Of a stretch of DNA of 64,000 bases, positions 24,360 to 31,884 are shown piece after piece; the stretch's first letter is position 1, and every line of letters starts with the position of its first letter. The notes under the pieces were generated by a model. It searched no databases and was not told the origin of the DNA. It saw only the letters and a program-made list of their open reading frames with translations. The position numbers and the translations under genes were made by a program. Source of the stretch: Roseospira visakhapatnamensis (GTDB taxonomy: Bacteria; Pseudomonadota; Alphaproteobacteria; Rhodospirillales; Rhodospirillaceae); assembly GCF_014197915.1 (NCBI RefSeq), contig NZ_JACIGK010000011.1, positions 87,503 through 151,502 on the forward strand, given 5' to 3'.

Positions 24360-26543
24360 TCATCCGTCCGGGGTGGGGTGGGTCACCGACGCCGGATCGA
24401 TCAGCCCGGCCTCGGCCAGGCCGGTCTGCCACATGAAGCGCAGGGCCTTTTCCAGGTTGCGGGCGAAGCGCGGCCCGTCGCACAGCGGCGAGGCGGCGGT
24501 CCGCGCCCGCAGGCCCTGGCGCAGGGCCGCCAGGTCCGGCACCCGGTTGGCCCAGGACACCGCCAGTTCGACATAGGCATCGGCGCTGTCGACGATCCAG
24601 TCCGACAGGCCCACGTTGTTCAGATGCGACGCGGCGTGGCGCCCGGCGAAGGTCGGACCCGGCCAGGTGATCACCGGCACCCCCATCCACAGGCATTCGC
24701 AGGTGGTCAGTCCGCCCGAGTAGGGCCAGGGGTCCAGGGCGATGTCGACCTCGTTGAAGGTGCGCAACTGGTCGCTGTGGACTGTAAAGCCGCGCAGGAT
24801 GATGCGCTCGGCGTCGATGCCGTGCCGGGCGAAGCGGGCCAGCGTGACCTCCTGCGCCTCCGCGACGCTGAACTTGGCCCCCTTCAACATCAACCGGCTG
24901 TCGGGCACCCGATGCAGGATGCGCGCCCACAGGCCCAACATCTCGTCGTTGATCTTGTTCGGATTATTGAACGACCCAAAGGTCACCCGGTCCTTCAACT
25001 GAGCCGGCAGCGGCCAGACGGGCGGACTTTCGTCAGGCGGACAGAACACCACATAGCCGTCGGGCATGCGGTAGATGCGCTCGGAGTACCAGCGCTCCTC
25101 GCCGTGCGGCACCTCGATCGCGTCGGCGATCAGCCAGTCCATGCCCGGCACGCCCGAGGTGTTGAACAGGCCCCCGACCCACTTCACCTGCACGGGCGCC
25201 GGCCGCATGGGAATGATGCGCAGGCGGCAGCCGGCGGCATGGCCGGACATGTCGATGAGGATATCCACCTTGTCCTTGCGAATCTGGTCGGCCAGGCCCG
25301 CGTCGTCCAGGTTGGCGACGAACTGGATCTCGGCACAGGCCGCCAGGCGGCGCGAGACGAAGTCCATCCGCCGCCGGTCCGAATAGGCGATCAGCCGGTA
25401 GGTGTCGGTGTCCAGGGCCTCGAACGCCGGCAGCGACAGCGCCAGGGCGGGATGGTTCATGAAGCCGGACGACACCATGCCGATGGTCAGGGGGCGATCC
25501 GGGTCGGGGTCATGGAACGCCCGCGGTGCCTCGTCCTCGGGGACGAAGCGATGGACCCAGGCATCGATCATGGCGCGCAGGTCCTCGCGCGTCGCCTTGG
25601 GGTCATAATGCGCGGTGAAGATACGGTTGCTCATCGGCGTGGTCTTGTCGGGCTCGACCAGGGTCGCCCTGTCGGTCATGCGCCACGCCTCGTCCGGACG
25701 CCCTAGGTCCAGCAGCACGTTGGCGGCGTTGCCCAGGGGCACGGGGTGCCCCGGATCCAGCAGGTGGGCCTGCATGAACGCCTTGAGCGCCTCCTCCAGA
25801 TGCCATGTCTCGCGCTTGAGCAGGCCCAGTTCGACGCGGCTGGCGAGGCTCTCCGGATCAAGGTGAATCGCCCGCTTGCAGAACAGCGCCGCCGCCGACA
25901 GGTAGTTCATGTCGGTCAGGTGGCGCGTCAGCGTAATGTAAAAGTAGTCCTTGGCGGGCTCCAGGGCGATCAGGCGTTGATAGAGCGGAATCGCCTCGGC
26001 ATGCCGGCCGGCGCGGTCGAGGATCGCGATCTGCTGACGCAGGCACACCTCCAGGAACGGCTCCAGGTCCAGGACCCGGTCGAAGGCGTCGATGGCCTCG
26101 TCCAGGTGATCCAGCGCGGCATGGGCGAAGGCCAAACTGCGCCAAGTGCCGACGTCGGAGGGATCGAGACGGACCGAGCGTTCGTAGTGCGGGATCGCCG
26201 CCTCGGTCTCCGCCTGCTCCACCAGGATGCGTCCCATGGCCCGATAGCCGCCCGCCGCCTGGGGAATGGTGGCGATGAACCGGTGGGTGGCGTCCAACGC
26301 CTCGTCCTGGCGTCCCAGGGTACTCAGGCTACCGCAGAGGACGATCCAGCCCAGGGCATACCGGGGGTAGCGGGCCACGAAACGCTCGGCAAGGGGCAGG
26401 GCCGCCTGATAGTCCTGGGACTGGTAGACGGCATCCATGTGCTCGCCGAAATGCAGAGGATCGCTGAGGTCCGGCAGCGCCGCATCGGCGCGGTCTTCGC
26501 TGGACTCTGGCTCAAGGGAACGGTCCATGGAGGCGGATTCCAC
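24360..26543 (-). CDS. TPR repeat protein with O-GlcNAc transferase-type catalytic domain
   Basis: This 727-residue protein has TPR repeats over about residues 35-310 and a C-terminal OGT/SPINDLY catalytic domain. Catalytic-domain marks are IGMVSSGFMNHPA, DILIDMSGHAAGCRL, VTFGSFNNPNKIND, ALDPWPYSGGLTTCECLWMGVPVITW and ASHLNNVGLSDWI. Bacterial proteins with this layout often O-glycosylate flagellin or adhesins on Ser/Thr. It lies 320 bp downstream of the flagellin gene on the same strand. It converges with the last gene of the glycan island. Flagellin is therefore the likely acceptor, as an inference. Confidence 0.88.
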   Translation of the reverse strand: MESASMDRSLEPESSEDRADAALPDLSDPLHFGEHMDAVYQSQDYQAALPLAERFVARYPRYALGWIVLCGSLSTLGRQDEALDATHRFIATIPQAAGGYRAMGRILVEQAETEAAIPHYERSVRLDPSDVGTWRSLAFAHAALDHLDEAIDAFDRVLDLEPFLEVCLRQQIAILDRAGRHAEAIPLYQRLIALEPAKDYFYITLTRHLTDMNYLSAAALFCKRAIHLDPESLASRVELGLLKRETWHLEEALKAFMQAHLLDPGHPVPLGNAANVLLDLGRPDEAWRMTDRATLVEPDKTTPMSNRIFTAHYDPKATREDLRAMIDAWVHRFVPEDEAPRAFHDPDPDRPLTIGMVSSGFMNHPALALSLPAFEALDTDTYRLIAYSDRRRMDFVSRRLAACAEIQFVANLDDAGLADQIRKDKVDILIDMSGHAAGCRLRIIPMRPAPVQVKWVGGLFNTSGVPGMDWLIADAIEVPHGEERWYSERIYRMPDGYVVFCPPDESPPVWPLPAQLKDRVTFGSFNNPNKINDEMLGLWARILHRVPDSRLMLKGAKFSVAEAQEVTLARFARHGIDAERIILRGFTVHSDQLRTFNEVDIALDPWPYSGGLTTCECLWMGVPVITWPGPTFAGRHAASHLNNVGLSDWIVDSADAYVELAVSWANRVPDLAALRQGLRARTAASPLCDGPRFARNLEKALRFMWQTGLAEAGLIDPASVTHPTPDG

Positions 26544-26863
26544 GCTGGGGATCGAGGGGGTGGGACAGACCGCCGCGCCCTGCCCGGCGGTCCCGGGCCG
26601 CCGGCCCCGGCGCGAGTCCCGGGGTGACCCGGCGCGACCAGGGAACCGGCCCGTCGCCGGCGATGACGTGAGCGGACGGGTTCGCGGCCGTCACGCGACC
26701 GATCGCCACGGTTGACTCGAACGGCATCCGCACACGCGGACGCGTTGGCGCGGCAACAAAAAGAGGAGGCGGCTGACCGCCGCCTCCCCAAAAGTCCCAA
26801 TCTGCGACGGCCCCGATCCCTGACACGGGATCGACAGCCGCGCCGACCATATGATGCCTGGCC
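26544..26863 (-). other. flagellin-glycosyltransferase intergenic region
   Basis: This 320-bp gap holds the flagellin terminator on the minus strand (26756-26787). No coding signal was seen. The glycosyltransferase probably has its own promoter here, though no clear boxes were identified. Confidence 0.5.
26756..26787 (-). terminator. Rho-independent terminator of the flagellin gene
   Basis: Read on the minus strand, GGAGGCGGC (26787-26779) pairs with GCCGCCTCC (26773-26765) over a 5-nt loop and is followed by TCTTTTTG. It is strong and correctly placed about 80 bp after the flagellin stop. Confidence 0.85.
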
Positions 26864-27724
26864 CTAGAACAGACGCAGGACGGCCTGTTCGGACTGCTGG
26901 GCGATGGACAGCGAGATGGTGCCCAGCTGCTGGCGTGTCTGCAACGACAGCATGTTCGCCGATTCGGCGTTCATGTCGGCGTTGACCAGCTGCGACGCGC
27001 CAGTCTCCAGGGTGTTCACGATGTTCTCGGTGAACTCCTTGCGGATTTCCATCAGCGCCGCGTTGGTGCCGAACTCGCGGGCCGCGCTGCGGACCTTGTC
27101 CAGGGCGCCGTCGATCTGCGTCAGCGTCCGGTTCACGCCGGTCGACCCATCCGACGTGGTGACGTTCGCAAAACTACCCAGGCAGACACCGTAGTGGATC
27201 CCTAGCCCCACGGTCCCGGCCGCAGCGGTGTTGTTCAGAAGCTGGCCACCGACGGTGAGGACACGGGCATCGCTTTCCTCACTGAAGACCACCTTCAGCT
27301 TCTGCTGCGTGCCGATCAGCAGGTTGACGCCATTGTATTCGGCATCGCTCGCCATGTGGTTCAATTGCGCCATCATCGTATTGAACTGCGTGGACAGAGC
27401 ACGGCGCTCGGAGGCACTGCTTTCCGCCTTCGCCGATTCGGCGATGGCCTTCATCTGCTTGAGCGTGTCTTCCATGCTCTCAAGGGACTTCACCGCCGTT
27501 TCCACGACGTTGATGCCCTCGACGATGTTGTTCTTGATGGTGGCCAGATCGCTGGCCCGGTCACCCAGGGCCCGGGACTTGAAGAACGACAGAGCGTCGT
27601 CAATGGCGCTGTTCACCTTACGGCCGGTGGACAGGCGATCCTGGGTCTGGCTGATCAGGTCCGTGGTCCGCTGCAACGAGAGCAGATTGGACCGCGTCGC
27701 CGAGGAAAGGGTAACGTCGGACAT
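26864..27724 (-). CDS. fliC: Flagellin
   Basis: This is the filament subunit, exported by the flagellar type III system. The 286-residue protein has a conserved N-terminal domain (RTTDLISQTQDRLSTGRKVN, with SRALGDRASDL) and a C-terminal domain (NADMNAESANMLSLQTRQQL, ending EQAVLRLF). The central variable part is short, so it is a compact flagellin with little surface-exposed domain. One Cys lies in HYGVCLGSF, which is unusual for flagellins. AGGAG precedes the ATG by about 7 nt. Ser/Thr-rich NVTTSDGSTGVN in the middle could be a glycosylation site. A strong terminator follows. Confidence 0.95.
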   Translation of the reverse strand: MSDVTLSSATRSNLLSLQRTTDLISQTQDRLSTGRKVNSAIDDALSFFKSRALGDRASDLATIKNNIVEGINVVETAVKSLESMEDTLKQMKAIAESAKAESSASERRALSTQFNTMMAQLNHMASDAEYNGVNLLIGTQQKLKVVFSEESDARVLTVGGQLLNNTAAAGTVGLGIHYGVCLGSFANVTTSDGSTGVNRTLTQIDGALDKVRSAAREFGTNAALMEIRKEFTENIVNTLETGASQLVNADMNAESANMLSLQTRQQLGTISLSIAQQSEQAVLRLF

Positions 27725-27816
27725 TGTTCACTCCTGTTCTAGGGGTATTTTGGACGCCCTGTTCTGGGCGAGATAAACAGTGAGCCCGATATGATGCCCA
27801 CATCTGATCACTTCGC

Positions 27817-27845
27817 ACCATACACGGGGTTTCACCTACATGCAA
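27817..27845 (-). promoter_or_regulatory. promoter candidate for flagellin
   Basis: On the minus strand TTGCAT (27845-27840) and TATGGT (27822-27817) are spaced by 17 bp, about 95 bp upstream of the flagellin start. It fits a housekeeping sigma better than sigma28 or sigma54, for which no match was seen. Confidence 0.35.
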
Positions 27846-28035
27846 GACATGGACGCGGACACGATCGAAAGCAGGGGTCCCGGTATGACCCGGGTCGGAG
27901 CGGCACGCGGCGGCCCTCCGATCAGCGACCCCGGTCACCGGCCCGCTCCCCTCCTGGGATGAGCGAACCGCTGACGCGTGTCGCACGCCTACGTCCTGCC
28001 ATGTCTTGCCACATCTTGCTCAAGACAACCTCTAT

Positions 28036-28064
28036 TTGAACTCACGACCGGGCTTGGCTATTCT
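28036..28064 (+). promoter_or_regulatory. sigma70-type promoter for the 28173 gene
   Basis: TTGAAC (28036-28041) and TATTCT (28059-28064) are spaced by 17 bp. This is an A/T-rich patch in GC-rich surroundings, 108 bp upstream of the next ATG. Confidence 0.5.
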
Positions 28065-28172
28065 GGTCGCGGAAAGGCATGATGACGTCCCGAACCATAC
28101 CCGACGGGCCGTCCCCTCGCCAAACCGTGTGCCCCGGCCTCGGGGCATCGCACCCGAGCCCAAGGCGGTCCC

Positions 28173-28451
28173 ATGGCCAAGTCATCCAGTTCCCTCAGCC
28201 CCGAGGTCCGTGAGCAGAAGGAAACCGAACTGGCTCGGCTACGCAAGATGCGGGCCAGCCTTCCGAAGGAGAAGAAGGCGGCCGGGCAACAGATCGACCG
28301 CCGCGTGGAAGAGCTGGAAAAGCTCCTGCGGGGCCCTGGCGGCGGCGCGGGTGGCGCCCTCAAACTGGCCCTGTTCGGCCTGGTGGCCGTGGTCGGTCTA
28401 GCGCTCGGGTTCGTGGGCATGATGACCGCCGGGCAAATGCTGCAGCCCTGA
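28173..28451 (+). CDS. Small coiled-coil membrane protein of unknown function
   Basis: No family is recognised. The 92-residue product has a charged, Glu/Lys/Arg-rich N-terminal helix (residues 10-55, likely coiled coil). A Gly-rich hinge, GPGGGAGG, is followed by one hydrophobic helix, [20 protein letters not shown], and a short tail. It looks like a single-span membrane anchor with a cytoplasmic coiled coil. A promoter candidate precedes it, and hisG follows 95 bp later. Confidence 0.65.
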   Translation: MAKSSSSLSPEVREQKETELARLRKMRASLPKEKKAAGQQIDRRVEELEKLLRGPGGGAGGALKLALFGLVAVVGLALGFVGMMTAGQMLQP

Positions 28452-28546
28452 CGGGATTCTCCAGGACCCACGCCGCGTCCCCTTGGCAAACCCTCTCCCG
28501 GCCATGCTACAACGCGGCTCCCGCCACCGGACGAGCCGCGCACACC

Positions 28547-29209
28547 ATGTCACGGGACAAACTGATCATCGCCCTGCCCAAGGGCCGCATCCTCTCCGAA
28601 GCCATGCCGGTGCTGAGAGCCGTGGGCATCGACCCGGACCCCGCCTTCAGCGACCCGGAGTCCCGCGCCCTGCGGTTCGCCACCAACCACGCGCATATCG
28701 ACCTGATCCGGGTGCGATCGTTCGATGTGGCCACCTTCGTCGCCTTCGGCGCCGCCCATCTCGGCATCTGCGGCCAGGACGTGCTGATGGAGTTCAGCTA
28801 TCCGGAACTCTACGCCCCCCTGGACCTGGGTATCGGCGCCTGCCGCCTGGCGGTGGCCGAACCCGTCGCCCTGGGCGGGGCCGACGATCCCGGCCGCTGG
28901 AGCCACATCCGCGTGGCCACGAAGTACCCGGCGGTCACACGGCGGTACTTCGCGGCGCGCGGCGTGCAGGCCGAGTGCATCAAGCTGAACGGCGCCATGG
29001 AACTGGCGCCGGCCCTGGGCCTGTGCCGGCGCATCGTCGATCTGGTGTCCACCGGCTCCACCCTGCGGGCCAACGGCCTTGTGGAGGTGGAGCACATCGC
29101 CCACATCACCTCGCGTCTCATCGTCAATCGTCCCGCGCTGAAGATCCGGGCCGGCGAGATGTCCGGCTGGATCGACGCCATCGGAGAGGCCGTCACCCAT
29201 GGTCGCTGA
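28547..29209 (+). CDS. hisG: ATP phosphoribosyltransferase, short form
   Basis: HisG catalyses the first step of histidine biosynthesis, joining ATP and PRPP. The 220-residue product is the short form without the C-terminal regulatory domain, which in known cases needs the HisZ partner for activity and feedback control. It shows [14 protein letters not shown], a [10 protein letters not shown] stretch, and the PRPP-binding loop [15 protein letters not shown]. HisZ is not in the window. It overlaps hisD by 11 nt, so the two are coupled. Confidence 0.95.
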   Translation: MSRDKLIIALPKGRILSEAMPVLRAVGIDPDPAFSDPESRALRFATNHAHIDLIRVRSFDVATFVAFGAAHLGICGQDVLMEFSYPELYAPLDLGIGACRLAVAEPVALGGADDPGRWSHIRVATKYPAVTRRYFAARGVQAECIKLNGAMELAPALGLCRRIVDLVSTGSTLRANGLVEVEHIAHITSRLIVNRPALKIRAGEMSGWIDAIGEAVTHGR

Positions 29210-30500
29210 CCTGAACACCACCGATCCCGGTTTCGAGACCGCCTTCGCCGGCCTGCTGGCGGCGCGGGCGGAGCACGATACCGGCGTGGACGGCGTGGTG
29301 GCGGACATCCTGGCCGACGTGCGCGCGCGCGGCGACGCGGCGGTGATCGCCTACACCCAGCGGTTCGACCGCCTAGCGCTGACGCCCGAAACCCTGCGCC
29401 TGGAGGACGCCGCCATCGACGAGGCCGCCGGCCAGGTGGACGCGGACACGATGGCGGCCCTGGCCACGGCCGCCGATCGCATCACCCGCTTCCACGAACG
29501 CCAGCGCCCGGCGGACATCGCCTACACCGACCAGGCCGGGGTGCGCCTGGGCCAGCGCCACACCCCGGTGGACGCGGTCGGCCTGTACGTGCCCGGCGGC
29601 AAGGCCGCCTACCCCTCGTCGGTGCTGATGAATGCCCTGCCCGCCAAGGTGGCCGGCGTGCGCCGGCTGGTGATGACGGTGCCGACCCCGGACGGTTCCC
29701 TCAATCCGCTGGTCATGGCCGCCGCCCGCCTGGTGGGCGTGGACGCCGTCTACCGGATCGGCGGCGCCCAGGCCATCGGCGCGCTGGCCTTCGGCACCGA
29801 CGGCATCGCCCCGGTGGACAAGATCGTCGGCCCCGGCAACGCCTACGTCGCCTCGGCCAAGAAGCAGGTGTTCGGCGTCGTGGGCATCGACATGGTGGCC
29901 GGCCCGTCCGAGATCCTGGTGGTCGCCGACGCCCACAACGATCCGGCCTGGATCGCCGCCGACCTGCTGAGCCAGGCCGAGCACGACGAGGCCGCCCAGT
30001 CCATCCTGATCACGGACACGCCCGCCTTCGCCGACGCCGTCGCCCGCGCGATCGAGGGGCACCTGGCCACCCTGCCCCGCGCCGACATCGCCCGCGCGAG
30101 CTGGCAGCGCCACGGCGCCCTGATCGTCGTCGGCGACCTGACGGCCGAGGCGCCGCCCCTGATCGACCGCATCGCCCCGGAGCACCTGGAACTGGCCGTC
30201 GCCGACCCCGACGCCCTGGCCGCGCGGGTGCGGCATGCCGGCGCCATCTTCCTTGGCCGGCACACGCCCGAGGCCGTGGGCGACTACGTGGGCGGTCCCA
30301 ACCACGTGCTGCCCACGTCACGGGGCGCGCGCTTCTCCTCGGGTCTCGGGGTCGTGGATTTCATGAAGCGGACCACCCTGCTGGGCTGCGATCCCGACGC
30401 CCTGGCCAGCATCGGCCCGGCGGCCGTGCGACTCGCGCGGGCCGAGGGCCTGCCGGCGCACGGGCTGTCGGTCTCCCTTCGCCTGACGCGAGCCTTATGA
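29199..30500 (+). CDS. hisD: Histidinol dehydrogenase
   Basis: HisD performs the last two oxidations from histidinol to histidine with NAD and zinc. The 433-residue protein carries the signature around [39 protein letters not shown] and GPNHVLPT. The [16 protein letters not shown] stretch is also conserved. Length is normal. The start at 29199 lies within the hisG end, and its stop overlaps the next start. Confidence 0.97.
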   Translation: MVADLNTTDPGFETAFAGLLAARAEHDTGVDGVVADILADVRARGDAAVIAYTQRFDRLALTPETLRLEDAAIDEAAGQVDADTMAALATAADRITRFHERQRPADIAYTDQAGVRLGQRHTPVDAVGLYVPGGKAAYPSSVLMNALPAKVAGVRRLVMTVPTPDGSLNPLVMAAARLVGVDAVYRIGGAQAIGALAFGTDGIAPVDKIVGPGNAYVASAKKQVFGVVGIDMVAGPSEILVVADAHNDPAWIAADLLSQAEHDEAAQSILITDTPAFADAVARAIEGHLATLPRADIARASWQRHGALIVVGDLTAEAPPLIDRIAPEHLELAVADPDALAARVRHAGAIFLGRHTPEAVGDYVGGPNHVLPTSRGARFSSGLGVVDFMKRTTLLGCDPDALASIGPAAVRLARAEGLPAHGLSVSLRLTRAL

Positions 30501-30988
30501 TCGATCGCGACACCTTTGGCCCGGATTGCCGACTGGTGGACGTCCGCCTGGACGAAACCAGCTTCGTGCGCCGCCGCCCCGAGGTCGAGCATGAACGCGC
30601 GGTGGCCCTGTTCGACCTGCTGGAGGAGAACCGCTTCCGCCTGCGCGGGGCGCGCGGCCCCTACGCGCTGCACCTGAGCCTGGAAGACGATCGCCTGGTG
30701 CTGGACGTGCGCGCCGAGGACGACCGGCCCCTGCACCGGTTCATGTTCTCCACCAAGCCGCTGCGCGGCATCGTCAAGGACTACTTCCTGATCTGCGAGA
30801 GCTATTACACGGCCATCAAGTCCGGCGCCTCGCCGTCGCGCATCGAATCCATCGACATGGGCCGGCGGGGCTTGCACAACGAGGGCGGCGAGGTGCTCCG
30901 CGAGCGCCTGGCGGGCAAGATCGACATCGACCTGGACACCGCCCGCCGTCTGTTTACGCTGGTTTGCGTTCTGCACATCAAGGGGTGA
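30497..30988 (+). CDS. UPF0262 family protein
   Basis: This 163-residue soluble protein belongs to a family conserved in alphaproteobacteria, nearly always between hisD and a low-molecular-weight phosphatase. Its biochemical role is unknown. Recognisable stretches are [33 protein letters not shown] and the acidic C-terminal [17 protein letters not shown]. The ATG overlaps the hisD stop by 4 nt. The conserved context suggests a shared transcript with hisGD. Confidence 0.85.
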   Translation: MIDRDTFGPDCRLVDVRLDETSFVRRRPEVEHERAVALFDLLEENRFRLRGARGPYALHLSLEDDRLVLDVRAEDDRPLHRFMFSTKPLRGIVKDYFLICESYYTAIKSGASPSRIESIDMGRRGLHNEGGEVLRERLAGKIDIDLDTARRLFTLVCVLHIKG

Positions 30989-30993
30989 TCGTC

Positions 30994-31476
30994 ATGGCGA
31001 TGCTGGTGCACGCCCCTCCCCGTGTGACACCGCCGCCATCCCTGCCCAGCGCCGTGCTGTTCGCCTGTACCCACAACGCGCTTCGCTCGCCGATGGCGGC
31101 GGGCATCATGCGGCGCTACCACGGCACCCGTATCTTCGTCGATTCCGTGGGGGTGCGCCCCCGCGAGACCGATGGCTTCATGATCGCCGTCATGGACGAG
31201 ATCGGCATCGACGTGACCCGCCATCGGTCGCGCGCCTTCGAGGAACTGGAGGACGGCTACTTCGATGTGGTCGTGTCGCTGTCGCCGGAGGCCCAGCACA
31301 AGGCGGTGGACATGACCCGGGTGATGGCTTGCGACGTGGAGTTCTGGAACACCTTCGATCCCTCGCTGATCGAGGGCGCGCGCGCGGTGCGCCTGGACGC
31401 CTATCGCGCGGTGCGCGACCAGTTGGAACGGCATATCCTGGACCGCTTCCCGGTGCCCCGCATGGGCCGGGTCTGA
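30994..31476 (+). CDS. Low-molecular-weight protein-tyrosine-phosphatase-like protein
   Basis: This protein of about 160 residues has the phosphatase P-loop CTHNALRS, matching C-x5-R, close to the N-terminus. An arsenate-reductase-like DSVGVRPRETDGFM stretch follows. The C-terminal FWNTFDPSL segment carries the possible catalytic aspartate. ATG at 30994 has AAGGGG 10 nt upstream; a GTG at 30985 overlapping the previous stop is possible but has no room for a ribosome-binding site. It completes the conserved hisG-hisD-UPF0262-phosphatase group. In many relatives infA follows; here a sensor kinase does. Confidence 0.85.
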   Translation: MAMLVHAPPRVTPPPSLPSAVLFACTHNALRSPMAAGIMRRYHGTRIFVDSVGVRPRETDGFMIAVMDEIGIDVTRHRSRAFEELEDGYFDVVVSLSPEAQHKAVDMTRVMACDVEFWNTFDPSLIEGARAVRLDAYRAVRDQLERHILDRFPVPRMGRV

Positions 31477-31884
31477 GCGCCGTCCGCGCCCGACCCCACC
31501 GTCCGTGGACCAGGGGCAGCCGACTCGCGGGACCGGGCCGCGCGGCCATCCCCGAAACATCCGAAGCCCCGGCGCGGTGTCGCAATCTGTGGCTCAAAAA
31601 ACGCCGCAAAGCTGGGGGCGAAGGCCGGCGAAGCCCCCGTCTACACTCAGGCGACGGGGGCGGCGGCCGTCCCTGGATCCGACCGATGAACCCGGACCGA
31701 GGACAGGCTGTATGAGTCGTGTCCCGAACACCGTATGCTCGGGGCCCGGGACACGACGGCCGGGGCGGGTCGTCCCGTCGACGGACAAGAGTTACGGACG
31801 CAACGGCGCATCGCGGCACACCGCGCCCACGCGGCGGACGCGCGAGGGCGCGGTCGGGATCACGGCGAAGGGACCGGGGCACCC
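31477..31884 (+). other. intergenic region before the PAS kinase
   Basis: This 408-bp gap contains a perfect 9-bp hairpin (31633-31661) with an 11-nt loop, and no T tract. It probably ends the his operon. Frames crossing it have no recognisable protein similarity. Confidence 0.5.
31633..31661 (+). terminator. hairpin after the his operon
   Basis: GCCCCCGTC (31633-31641) pairs perfectly with GACGGGGGC (31653-31661). There is no T run, so it may be Rho-assisted or a leader element of the kinase gene. Confidence 0.45.

Larger units (their letters stand above)
27725..28172. other. divergent intergenic region between flagellin and a small membrane protein gene
   Basis: This gap of about 450 bp carries promoter candidates in both directions (27817-27845 minus, 28036-28064 plus). 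A small hairpin (CGCCC/GGGCG) is present in the flagellin leader near 27754-27770. No coding signal was seen. Confidence 0.5.
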
